This document shows positions 45,495 through 57,217 of a stretch of DNA of 64,000 bases, in pieces. Source of the DNA: Cyrtodaria siliqua (lineage: Eukaryota > Mollusca > Bivalvia > Adapedonta > Hiatellidae); contig JAWPHD010011469.1 in assembly GCA_037043455.1 (NCBI GenBank), forward strand, positions 1 through 64,000. Reading direction: 5' to 3'. Under the pieces are notes generated by a model, which saw nothing but the letters and a program-made list of their open reading frames with translations, made no database searches and was not told the origin of the DNA. The stretch's first letter is position 1, and every line of letters starts with the position of its first letter. The position numbers and the translations under genes are program-made.

Positions 45495-47883
45495 ATGATT
45501 TAATTGATTTTATATCTGACTATGACTATATAGATTTTTTTAAAGACAATTCTGTATGATATATTGATATTATGGTGCTTAAAATATAAGGTAATTACAT
45601 GAAGTTACCAATAATTGTCAATTTGACATATAAATAAATCATTAAAAGGTGCACTCATTTAACCTTTAAGTGACCTGGGAATGTGTGTTTTAGACACTTC
45701 GTCTGACGGGTGTGAATGATGCCAGGAAAGTGTTGTTCTGTCAAAAGAACAAGTCAATAGATGGCAATAGATGGCATATATACACATGTATTTTTCACAT
45801 CCTACGCACCGGAAAGTATGTTGTTGTGAATTTATTTCTTTATACCAATTATTTCCCTTGGATCCGACGTCTTTCCATGTTTGTCTTTATATAGTGATGT
45901 GATTGTTATATAGCGTGTGTCATACTCAACTATAGTTATATGTATGTGTGTCCTTGTTTGTACGTGCACTTGTAATTCCTGATGTCTTATCGTGTGCTGT
46001 GCTAAAGCCTTTGTACTCACGACTATTGAAACCACTTTTTTAATGGGGAATTTAGTCGTGGTGAAAAGGCGTCGACTTTTTAGCTAGGCTTGGTCGTCGT
46101 GGTCAGTGTTGCGGGTTCGAGTCCCAGTGTCGCCGTAGTTAGTTTGTATTTTTTTCTCTATCCTATTCGGACATATTTAAGGGGGTGGGTCTCAAAAAAC
46201 TATATATTCAATTTAAAGCAGACGATCATTATAAAATCTATATTGATTCGCTACGTGAAAAATCGTAACGAACTGTTTTTAAGTGTATTGTCGCCAGGGC
46301 GGTTCTAGTGTATGTTCTTGTGTCTGTCAGTATGTCTATCTAAACGTTTGTCTATGCGTTAGTCTGTGTGCGTGTGATCGTATGTTTATCTGTGATTGTG
46401 TCTATTTTGTGTTTGTACATGTCTATGTGTTGTATCTGTGCATATGTCTGTAGACGATATAAAATATGGGATGATTATTCGAGTACTTCAAGGTGAAGTC
46501 ATACATCAAGCTATATCCCATGAATTGTGGATAAACATTAGCATAAACATCGATGAATACCTGCCATTCTCGTTTAAATTACTCGGATTTATATTTCCAT
46601 TCATTACCTGTACACATAAATAGACATCCCATTATACTAATTTAATATGAATATAAATACGAATTAACTTGACAAAGCAAGCCTTAACTACAAACAGGAA
46701 CAACTCTGAATAGATGAAAGAGAGACATTCGCGATATCTTCATTGATATTCATCAGACCATCTTTCCAAATACCTACACAATTGCATTTTGTGCATTTTG
46801 CATAGTAATAAGACGTGCATAAGAAATGCGTAACCACATCGTTGTATGCATCAATTACCGATTTAAGATTAGTTTATTAAAATAATTTGTTTCATCTGAA
46901 GCGGTGTGGCTCAATTTTCGTCAAGATACAAACACATGCACATAGCTATAAATTTGTGACGAATGGTTAGAACTTAAAATACTGATCTTAATAAGCCCCA
47001 TAATGCAGAAGAATGCACCTAATGGGTTACTCGTTTTTATTTTATAGAAATCCGGAAATGTGTATGAGAGCATAGCCATGGTCACAGACACAACAACAGA
47101 CACATGCACCTACACATGTACAGATACAAAGAAAGATAAAAGTACATATACAAGCACATACACACGAACATACATACACACGTACATAAGACGATCATAT
47201 ACATAATAACAGACACGGGCACAACCAGACACAACCAGACACACAAACAGACATAGGCGCGGATACTAGAACAGCCCATATCGACAATACACTTAAACTG
47301 TTCATTACGATTAGTTGATCAATATAGGTTTTGTATCGTGTGCTTTGGTGGGGGTGGGGGTGGGGGGGGCGGGGGGGGAGGGGGGAGAGTAATATAGCTG
47401 GCAGCCATTTTTAAAGGTTACAGGCTTCCGTGGTGTAAAGTCAAATAGTGCCTAATAAAAAACGTTTCCCTGCCTTACTAATGATACAAAATGCATACTA
47501 TTGATTGTTTTTTGTTATTATTACCTATAATTCAGCCAAATGATGTACTGTGAACATTGATTAGTGTTTGTTTGAGATATTTAATTATAATTGACATAGA
47601 CAGCAAAGCGAAAGTAGAAATGGGGTAAATCTATCTGTGATGTGTCAAAATTGAACGTGACGTCATTCAACAGGTTGGCTTGTTCTTACATGATACATGA
47701 TCCCCTGTTTTTATTGCATTTTTATATTGGTGGACGCCCGATCGTTTGATTGATATGTGTTTTAACATTTTCTACGGAGAAAAATGCGCATTTTTTATCT
47801 CTTGATATACATTCGTCGTATATAAAACAAAGAAGGAAAATCAATGGTGCAATCTAACCTAAAGTTCCAATGTGTTTCTATAA
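45495..47883. other. No gene; inverted simple-sequence arms and a G-run
   Basis: TGTSTGTCTG-type words at 46310-46460 face their complements (ACAGACACA) at 47070-47265. A B-box-like GGGTTCGAGTCCC at 46109 may be a SINE or tRNA scrap. A pure G-rich run lies at 47347-47390. Confidence 0.5.
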
Positions 47884-48655
47884 GGCCAAACAAAAAATAG
47901 CTGTGTTTCAGGTTCCCGACCGACCGACCCTATTTTTGTCCCGACCCTAACCTTTTTATTCCCTTTTTGAAAATTAAATTGAAAAAAAAAATTGTGACGA
48001 AATTATTCTGTATTCGTTACAACAATGTAATACAATTGGAGTACTGGGATATTTACTGATGCTGCAGGTTCAAGGGTCTTCAAGGTAAAAGAACTGCAAC
48101 AATCAGGCGGCCAGAAGCGCGTTATCTAAATGGTGTCAAGACCGTTAACTCTTGCAGACCTTACATGCCAGATTTGAATACTAACACCATTTCTGTGTTG
48201 GGTCTTGTACTTTTTACATACAAATCAAAATGTAAACTTCAACTTGAAAATTAATGCTTTAAATATATTTGTTATTTTTCTTATAGGGTGTTATATATTG
48301 TTAATTTGTGTAGATCCCTTGAGTCCGATTTTCCTTTTCCAAATCAATCAGATCAAGATGAACAATAGCATGTACACTATGCAACTAGTAAATATATATG
48401 CAAGTTTTATTGAAAAACATTATTTCATTTAAACCATAGACATTATTTTCACTCACTCAGGCACATGTGATGATTTGAAAGTCCACCTGGAGCCATACAT
48501 GCTAAAATCTACCTTGATGCCCTCAAAAACAGCTTAATTAAGTGTACTGCTGACTTTTTCTGATTATAGTACTTACCTTAAAAAAAAGAAGAAAAAATAC
48601 CTACCTACCCTATTTTGCTGGGCAGGGAACCTGAAACACAGCTATTTGTTTTGCC
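47884..48655. mobile_element. 772 bp TIR element with TAA target duplication
   Basis: The left end GGCCAAACAAAAAATAGCTG, then TGTTTCAGGTTCCC, mirrors the right end, whose reverse complement starts GGCAAAACAAATAGCTGTG, then TTTCAGGTTCCC. TAA flanks both sides (47881-47883 and 48656-48658). A 3 bp TAA duplication and about 35 bp TIRs fit a non-autonomous PIF/Harbinger-type element. There is no transposase inside; the 75-codon frame at 48205 has no family. Confidence 0.8.
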
Positions 48656-48658
48656 TAA

Positions 48659-50029
48659 TGACATAAATACGCTGTACGGTTTATCTTTCAAAACCTTGCA
48701 AGTTATTATGACATTTTTTAAAATGTGTTATAAAACATAAATTATATGTTATAAATCTATGTTTTGCACTCGTGGCCACTTTGCAATTCTATAAATAGTA
48801 TCAAGTAGTACTATTTATTTGATCTCCATGGCATATATACATAACATATTTAAAAAGTAAAATGAGAAATGACAGAGAAAACCATGTTTTTAAATATGTT
48901 ACTATTTTTAGTATGGCAGCCATTTTGAATATCTGAAAATAGCCACCAGGTGGCTTTGCCAACTTGGCCTTCTTTCTAAAAAAGTTTGAAATGGTCTAAA
49001 CTTGTTCTGTGCGAAATTTTGTGCTTTTGTCCGGCATGTCGAGATCATTCCAAATTGGCCCCTAGGTAGAAGCGAAGAAAGCAAAAGCAGGCCGGCTGAC
49101 CAAGGCTAGGGTAAAGCTTCATTAAAAATGTTGACACCTCAAAACGAGGTCATACCGAAAAACAGGCCTGATCGGTGATTGGTCAAAGTCAGTATTCAAA
49201 TCCTGAAAGGGAAGGTTACGTTTATTGTTTGTCTTCAATTGTGTTTTTGTATGCCCTTACTAGTTTATTCTCTTGTTACTCTGTCTTCTGACAAGTCATT
49301 GAGTACTTGCTTGGTTGCTTTCTAGGCATAGAAACCTCATGTAGCTTTATTTACAACATCTCGTAACGTCATGCAAACGTTTACTTTTATTTGCGTGAAA
49401 AAATGGCGAATACAGTCGACTAATCGCTAGTGTCTACTTTAATCGGCATTATCTGCCATTATCTACATCATACGGGTTTGGCTGTCCTATACTAGAATAC
49501 ACGTAACAAAGCGTAGTAAAGAAATCAGAAACATGCCGGATGACCAGGGCTAATCATTTCGGTGTAAATTTTATTTATTTAAAACATGACGTTAACTCGA
49601 ATTGTTTTATCATTTTTTAGATTTTAAATCGACATATTTATATGACATAATCGACAAACTGTACATAGCTTGAAATAAATATCTCGTGTTTATCAGATAA
49701 ATATCTCGTGTAATACAGATATTACTCATTACGTCGAGTACCTTTATGTTGATATAATTGTATTTGTTTTGTTTCAACGTGATATAAAGAAAAGAAAAAA
49801 ATGTCAAGTTCACTAAAATCGATTTATTGTAAAATAAAGAACCGTTTCAACGTATTTTGTTTTGCATTTAATGAATAACATCGTGTTTTGTCGACATACA
49901 AATATCGATTGGTAGATATATATCATAACAACTCGAGTAATTTTTAATTGAGAAATTCAATATAACCCAACAAAACGAGGCACGAATACGCTTCCGTACA
50001 TTTGTCATAATGTCGCATTGTCATGGGCG
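48659..50029. other. No recognisable gene
   Basis: AT-rich. A short LINE-tail scrap lies at about 49265-49330 (TTTATTCTCTTGTTACTCTG, TTCTGACAAGTCATTGAGTA). Confidence 0.4.
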
Positions 50030-51155
50030 ACACTAAGACAATTCGATACAACATCGCGACATTGCGATACGACATCGCGACATAATTGGTGATGTCGTAT
50101 CATAATGTCGCATTGTCATATCGCAATGTCGAGTTGTCGTATCGCAATGCCGTATCGCAATATCATGATGTTGCATTGTCGGGTGTCGCATTGTCGCCCA
50201 CGACAGTAAGACATTGTATCTGGCCCAAACCAGACACCGTAACAAACACATAGGCGAAAATACGCAAACAGAATTTTTTTTCTAGATTCCACAATTTGGA
50301 AATGGCGAGGCGTTGCTTAAAATCTTAGGTTTATACTAACTTTAAACTTCGGTCTCCAGTTTACAAATAATTTTTCATGTAACGGAGAACTGTCGCAAAA
50401 GACACAACATGACAAATATTACGCGACAACTCAACATTCAGAGAACAGATTTTTGTGTCCAGTTGTCGTGTATGAAAAATTGAAAATGTTGTATAGTCAC
50501 TTTTTATTTGTCGTGTTGTCGTGTCTTTACAACACAACCATTTTACACGAGAACTCGACATTCAGAGGGCACCAACATGCCATATTTATGTGTCGAGTTG
50601 TCGTGTATGAAAATGTTGTGTTGTCGCGATTTAGTTGTCGTGTTGTAAGTGTGTCTTCGCCCCGCTAACATGACAAATACCGTATTTGTCAAGTTGTGTT
50701 GGCGGTGCAAAGACAACAAATTTTACTCGACAAATAAGGCATTTGTTGCGCTGTCGTGTTGACTGAGCGACAACACAATAAATAAAAGGCGCGCGCAACA
50801 CAACATTTTCATACCCACAAACATGACAACTCGACACATAAATATGTTGTGTCAGCGCACTCTAAATGTCGAGTTGTCGCGTACATTTTGTCGTGTTGTT
50901 GTCTCTTCGTCCCGCCACGCGACAACACAACAAATAAGGTATTTGTCATGTCTTTGTCCAGCCAACATGACAGGGCACAAATCATCCACCATAAAACGCG
51001 CAAAGGAGATTAAGTACGCAAACCGAATTTGAATTGGAAAATGGCAAGTTGTCGCCTAAAATCTCAGGTTTATACCAACTTTAATTTTTTATCTCCGGTT
51101 TACAAATAATTTTACTAAGATTTTTCATGTAAAGGAGAACTGTCGCAAAAGTAGA
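50030..51155. repeat. TGTCG/CGACA satellite between 115-130 bp direct repeats
   Basis: 50030-50225 is a set of self-complementary CGACATTGCGATACGACATC words. 50283-50400 and 51045-51155 are direct repeats (AAAATCTYAGGTTTATACYAA, GGAGAACTGTCGCAAAAG). Between them about 640 bp repeat TTGTCGTGTTGTCG and its complement. The frames of 64-72 codons here are repeat readings. Confidence 0.75.
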
Positions 51156-53046
51156 AGGCAAACTCTGTTTAATTTTAATGTAAATATTTGTTCGTTGCAA
51201 AAATGTTTGGAAAATTTAGGTGGAGGTACGGATGCTCCCCATTTGTTGAACATGTTCTAATATCCCATGGTATCAAGCGATAAAATGTGCATATTTTGCA
51301 CAGTAAATCCCATGCTCCTGGTAAATAGTGCATGGTTCCTGAACTATTCATGTTGGAGAAATGTGTCTAACAGTTGAACAAAATGTCCATTCATTTACAA
51401 GTTCTGTGGAGAGATTGGGTGTGGTTGTGAGGTGTTAGGGTTCAGTGAAAAGCCTCACCATTATATCAATGCAAATATAACTTTAAAACCCTAGAGATTA
51501 CTAGTTTAAAAAAATATTAATATGATCATTTGGGTATAAAGTCTATGTCAAGGCAGGCTTTTTATATTATAATATAAAAATTCTGGTCAAGATCAGTGTG
51601 AGTTGGTAATTGGTCTGATGGTAATTAGTTAATATAGTGAATGCTTAACTCAGGCATCAAAGCAATACATGCATTAAAATAATAATTCTGAAATATTTAT
51701 GTTCAAAATTGTTACTAATTTTTACTAATTTATTCTGGGTATAAGGTCAAAGTCAAGACCAGTCAGGTTGAGTGTATCTTGCTGGCAGATCAATGATTTG
51801 TTATGATCAGATGGATATGTAATGTCCACATTAATTGATCCAATTACTCAAAATAGGTTTCTATGATGCAGAAAAAAAAAGTATAAACTATACTGAAGAT
51901 GATGTAAATTAAGACTTTTAAAGATTTTCATAATGTTTTGAGTATAGGAATTAGGTAATCTACAATATTGTGTTAAATTGTTCTTTCCTTTGGTTACTCA
52001 GTTTTTAATTATTAGACATACACTTTCCAAAACAGCAAAAGTTTATATCATTCAGCCAGAACTTCAACTTTTAAAATTAAATATTAACTTAAAATGGCAC
52101 CATTTCTATAAAAGAAACAGCAAATATAACCTTTTTTAATTTTCAATGTGGATTGAAGCTGTAATACACAGATGGAAATTAATGATTAAACATACTGTAT
52201 GATGCAGATGGAGACAACACAAACATTAAGTTGAAAATTATGTGTGTGCAGCATTTAAATGAAGATTTTTTTCAACATTTTCATAATTTAGTAGGTATTT
52301 TTCAATGTTCAGTTAGTATTGTCATTGGTATGTTTTTACTCAGCTTTCAAGTATTAGACAAACCGTTTCCACAACAACCAAAGTTTAGATGATTCAGACA
52401 GAACTTTTTGAAATTCTGAGTTAAACCTATTAACTTAAAATTAAATATGGCAAATGGCACTATGTCTAGAGAAGAAACACAAAATATACAACTTTAATAT
52501 TTAACATTGTGGAATGATGCTTTTATACACATGTGAAAAGAACTATAAAATCAGGTAACTTTTTAAATATACTTGTATATATGTTCTTGTTCATTTTATA
52601 TACATGGTTATTACATGTAAGTGTAACTTTATAGTGTTTGTACTTATATATGTGAATCTTCAATATGGAGCAAATAAAGATATATATAGTATACATTTTG
52701 TTGAATTAATATTTTCATTTTAAACTTAAAGTGTAAGACATACCCTTTCCTACACTCTCAAAGTTCAATGCATACCATCAACATAATGATAAAATATAAC
52801 CTCATGTAAAGGGCCTCACCACAACAAACAGGAAACAGCTGACTTTTATAATATTTTCAATGTTTGAAGCGACCAAAATGTAAAAATGTAAACACTGGCG
52901 TTCTCATGTTTTCTCTACATCTATAGAGGACAAATCAGCAAATAGTCACAACAGGTAATGGTAATTCTCACTTTCTTTAAATGCCAACTTGTGACCATTC
53001 TTTTGGAAATTCAACAGTTGCGATCTAGAGACTAGAGTGGAGAAAT
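51156..53046. repeat. Degenerate tandem repeats of about 340-380 bp
   Basis: ACTCAG..TATTAGACA..CACTTTCC..CAAAGTTTA recurs at about 51997, 52339 and 52722, each followed by AAATATAAC and TTTTCAATGT. The first part (51540-51800) has GGGTATAAGGTCAAAGTCAAG repeats. No downstream exon of the transposase was found here. Confidence 0.55.
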
Positions 53047-53105
53047 TTATGTAAAGAAATGAAAAGTGGGTGGGGTAAAAATGGAAACGCTACAAGTTAG
53101 CTTAC

Positions 53106-53649
53106 CTTCGTAGTCACAAACAGCAAGTACATTTAAACTTGGGAAATGCTTCCTGTTCTGGAACGCTCTCTTGTTAAGGACAGGCTTTTGGATGCGAATG
53201 TGTGTACCATCAATGCACCCAATAACATTTGGGAATCCTCTCTTCTCAAAGAAACCTGCTTTTATTGTCTCCTTCTGTTCCCGAGACTGTGGCCAGATAA
53301 TAAAATTCTCCTGGACTCCACACAGTGCTGTCGTAACATCCTCCAGGACACGTGATACTGTGGATTTGTCATACCCTAGTGTGTCCCCAACAGTTTGTAA
53401 AAAATTACCAGTGGCATAAAACCGCAGCGCAATTAAAACTTGCTCCTCAGCAGAAAGTGCACGATTTCTCGCTGTTGGGCGCTCTAGTTGCCGCTTTAAA
53501 AGTTCTACAATGTATTCAATGGACTCTCTGCCAAACCTATACCTTTCTCTCAGTTCCCTGTCATTCATCTGACGATAAGCATGGCTTGCCCTATAGGTTC
53601 TGACATTTCTCCCTGCTTGGATGTTCATCAGAGCAGCATTGGCAGCCAT
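53106..53649 (-). CDS. HARBI1/PIF-type DDE transposase, first exon
   Basis: ATG at 53649, open to a splice donor at 53106 (TACGAAG|GTAAGC), 181 codons plus one base. Residues 25-60 are the N-terminal helical part (RELRERYRFGRESIEYIVEL). 64-105 includes LSAEEQVLIALRFYATGNF and a helix-turn-helix (TVGDTLGYDKSTVSRVLEDV). NVIGCIDGTHIRIQKP at 141-156 has the first catalytic Asp (147), and NRKHFPSLNVLAVCD at 165-179 is family-typical. The second Asp and the Glu would be in later exons, which I could not find to the left. The element may be truncated or have a long intron. No stop or frameshift interrupts the exon, so it may be a recent element or a host-retained gene. Confidence 0.85.
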
Positions 53650-53866
53650 TTTGTTTTTTACCGTTAAAAGTTAACGAGAATTTTAATGCAGCTCAAAGGT
53701 CCATTACCTTTAACGAGTATTTTAACATTTTCTTAACGGAAAAATATTTGAACAACAGCTTTTGACTAACGAAAACATTTAACGGGGATTTAACGGATAG
53801 TTAACATTTCTCCGTTAACTTAACAGGGAAAATCTCGTTAAATTTTTTGAACAACTGGCCCCATAT
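53650..53866 (-). promoter_or_regulatory. Candidate 5' end of the Harbinger-type element
   Basis: Read on the minus strand, GGGGCCAGTTGTTCAAAAAA begins near 53863 and looks like a terminal repeat. Eight TTAACG/CGTTAA hexamers follow within about 185 bp up to the ATG. Clustered subterminal motifs are a feature of PIF/Harbinger elements. The matching opposite end was not found. Confidence 0.45.
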
Positions 53867-54889
53867 GTTTATTATCTCCTTGTATTTCATAAGAAAAGAA
53901 CACAAGTGTTACCATTTTTAAACGCATTTTAACAATGACATCTCTTACGAGTTACTTCCCCTCGCTTCGGAATTTTAAATGGGTGAATCTCGAAATTTCT
54001 CGCGCAGTAAAGCATCTAAAAGTCAATACAGCTGACGATGACGAATCTTAAATGGGAACTAAAATTTTAATCATGTAAACTTGTTACAATCTTCCAGATT
54101 ACGCGTTTAAAAAAAAAGAAAATGGCGGCTGTTTCACTTTTTTTTGACGTTGACGGAAAATGACGTACTACTTTCCGTTGTCATGTGTTGCTATGATAAG
54201 TGGACGGCGGAGCTAAAAACCACTCTGCTTCCCACCTGATCATTTACTGAACGCCAAATATATTTCTTATTTAATTGTTAAACTATATAATTACTGCCAA
54301 AAGCAAGTGCTAAAAAACCCGTTTACATGTCCATAACAAAGACTTTTTAGACTCACCTAGGAAATATTTTCACTGGTGAGTGCTACGCGTTCGTCGTATC
54401 GCTCCGACTTGGTTTTATCCGGATACCGGGGGTGTTTATGAAATGCAGTAAAACGGCAAAAGGTAACGTTAGATTTGGTTTAAGGTGTCGCTTTATTTGT
54501 AGGGCAAACGCGTTACACCCGCTTAACTTAGATGACGTCATAAAAACAACAATTCGACTTTAACATTTCCGCCTTATCTAAGGTAAATTGATACCATTAA
54601 AGTGAAACTATCACTTTAAAGATTTGTTATGTGATAAACAGAATCTTACATTCGATTATTTTAAAGTGCATATTTAATAATTTCACCTAAATAATTAAGC
54701 GTAAAATTATGCTTCTCATCAAAGACAAAAAATGGAGTAAATATTCATATTTAGCGACAATTTAAGGCAGTACTTTACCCCTGTAGTGCAGTCTGTGTCA
54801 TGTTGCAACTTCACGCGACATTGACAATACACCTTCAATCGTTTTTCGTTAAATATCATTCAGTTTGCAATATTTCTGCGTACACAATG
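53867..54889. other. No recognisable gene
   Basis: AT-rich with some promoter-like text (AAAATGGCGGCTGTTTCAC near 54118). I see no ORF or RNA gene. Confidence 0.4.
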
Positions 54890-55045
54890 AATAAAAGGCC
54901 AAATAAGACATCACAAACACAAAAGGGTTGACAATTTGGATACCGCCTTGGAACGGTCAGCGGCAAAAAAAGCAGCTGGGGTTTAAACCAGCTTTAAGGG
55001 TGTACCAAACGTCACACTTACCCTACTGTCATCCAGACATACAAG
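54890..55045 (-). mobile_element. LINE 3' UTR fragment
   Basis: CATCACAAACACAAAAGGGT, TACCGCCTTGGAACGGTCAG and CACACTTACCCTACTGTCAT match the LINE tails in inverted orientation. Confidence 0.75.
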
Positions 55046-55225
55046 TCCGATGCCACAAATATGCTTTCCTAACTTAAGGGGCGTTCTCTCAATGACAGGC
55101 TCCCTGATACTAAACTGTGTCTTTTATTTTTATAGAATTGCTTATGGGCCATACAAAAGCCACCATGTATCATGCTTCTCATGCGAGTATCAAGCCTGTC
55201 ACATCCATTAGAATTCAACAAATTC

Positions 55226-55358
55226 ACTGTAAAGGTGACTACTAAACATATCCATTCTTCTCGCTTGCCATAATACAATGTGACCTACTTCAGTGTAAAA
55301 GTGACTACTAAACATATCCATTCTTTCGCTTGCCATAATACAATGTAACCTACTTCAG
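55226..55358. repeat. 66 bp tandem duplication
   Basis: GTGACTACTAAACATATCCA..GCCATAATACAATGT..CCTACTTCAG occurs twice, at period 66. Confidence 0.9.
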
Positions 55359-55359
55359 A

Positions 55360-55840
55360 CGGACTTGCGCTTAACGGTTTATTCTCTTGTTGCTCTGGCT
55401 TCTGCCAAGTCATTTAGTACCTTCATTGTGGCTTTCTAGGCTATTGTTGTTGTTTTTTTGTATTATATTTACACGAACATATTTGTGTTTTACTTATATT
55501 ACCTATTGATGCTGCCTTGTTGGTTAGAGATTAGATCATGGCGGGGATTTCTTTATTTACACTGTCCTGTTTTAATGGGATGACAGTAGGGTAAGTGTGA
55601 GGTTTTGTGCACCCTAGAACCGGTTTAAACCCCCACTGGTCTACTTGGCCACTGACCGTTCCAAGGCGGTAGCCCTATTGTCAACCCTTTTGTGTTTGTG
55701 ATGTCGCTTGCATTTATTATTGCTTTTGCCTTCTTTTTTGTAGGTTCGCGTGTTTGTTTCTGTGTTTTGTGGTTGACTGTCCTCCCTGAATGCTACTTTC
55801 CCTGTCCGATCTTTTTATATTTCTTTTTAGCAATGTTGCC
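55360..55840 (+). mobile_element. LINE 3' UTR fragment (plus)
   Basis: GGTTTATTCTCTTG, GATCATGGCGGGGATTTC, GGTGCACCCTAGAACC-like text and TCAACCCTTTTGTGTTTGTG match 61690-62140 over most of its length. With the minus copy at 54890 it forms a head-to-head pair about 300 bp apart. Confidence 0.8.
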
Positions 55841-56661
55841 TTTAAATAAGTTCAAACAAACGATATATGCTTTCATGTCCAGTGCCACACATCACAACAC
55901 TGTTCTTTTATCTTTTAAATCCTACTAGTTATGTTTGTATTGACTACCATAGTAAAAGCGTTATTGTCTTCTAAATACAATCTATAAATGACCTACTTCT
56001 TATTTTTGAAACGTTTCAGTATTTATTCCCATTCACTCTAGCTGTTTTAGTGGTGTGTTGCGACTGTAAATGTCGTCCCGACTAGATAGAGGATATTTGT
56101 TGTTTTGGGGGTGAATAACAGATTTTATTTCATGAGTGAAAATATTGAAGTTTGATCACTTAGCAACTTTCGGGAAAAAATAGTTTTTGAAAAGAAAAGT
56201 AGTTCCGGCAGTGAAAAAAATAAAACTAGATTTCACACGTATGAAATACCACTTTTATTTCATTGCTAAAATCCACTATTTCACTGCTAAGCATCAAATA
56301 AAAATCAGTAGTGTTACGAAATTACATATACTTAAACGAACACAACATAGGTGGCATCCGTTATATGGCAATGAAGCATTTTAGAGCTCAAATATTACAA
56401 CAGAAAGCTCATTATTCGGTCTGGGAAGTATAGTCAACTGTTGTAGATGTGGGGATGATTTTCTACATTTGATGTTAAAGTTAATGTATCTCTAATATAA
56501 GCAGTAGTCTTACTATGATATGTTTTAAATATTAGTATGATTGCCTTTTTAAGTTTTACTTTTTCTCGCAACGTCATCCAAATAAGTTCATTAAAACTTT
56601 TAACAAAGATATGTAAAACGGTTAGATGCTTCGGCACCGGTGTTCAGATCTCTGTCTCTGT

Positions 56662-56714
<53 letters not shown>

Positions 56715-57217
56715 TTATTGGCTTTCAGGTTATAGTTCTTCCACTTGCACATGCGCGCGCAAAAGTAGGGTTGATGCATACTGACAATCCCATTCCTAGG
56801 TTTATTCCATACTCTAAATTAAGTACGGAGAACATCACATCCTATGTTAATATATATATCTTAAGCAGGTGATATTGTAGCTGCGAGAATCGTAGCTCTT
56901 ATGATGTATATCGTGTACCATATGGTAGGTACATACTACCATTCTCACGTCTAGTGATACTGCAACAACTGCACGAATTCTAACAAATAGTCACATGGTA
57001 AGTAGTCAGTACAGTGATCTGGGTATCACCCTAAAGATTTGTCTTCTTCGACGCCGTGTGGTTCCCGTGGAAAAATAGGACCACTGCTTGTCCAGACATA
57101 GGGGTAAAATTTCTCCGAATTCACGATCATTTTGTCATTTTTGTCATGTTCATTAAAGGTCCTCATCGTGAAACACCTGTATTGTTTCAGATACTACTTC
57201 AGTGGTGACAGAAATCA
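55841..57217. other. No gene; (CT)n tract
   Basis: A pure CT repeat lies at about 56666-56714. CAGATTTTATTTCATGAGTG near 56110 resembles 9063-9080. The 111-codon frame at 56537 reads the CT tract. Confidence 0.5.

Noticed and set aside
46079..46135. tRNA gene suggested by GGGTTCGAGTCCC
   Set aside because: Only the B box is convincing; no A box or acceptor stem pairs. Probably a SINE scrap.
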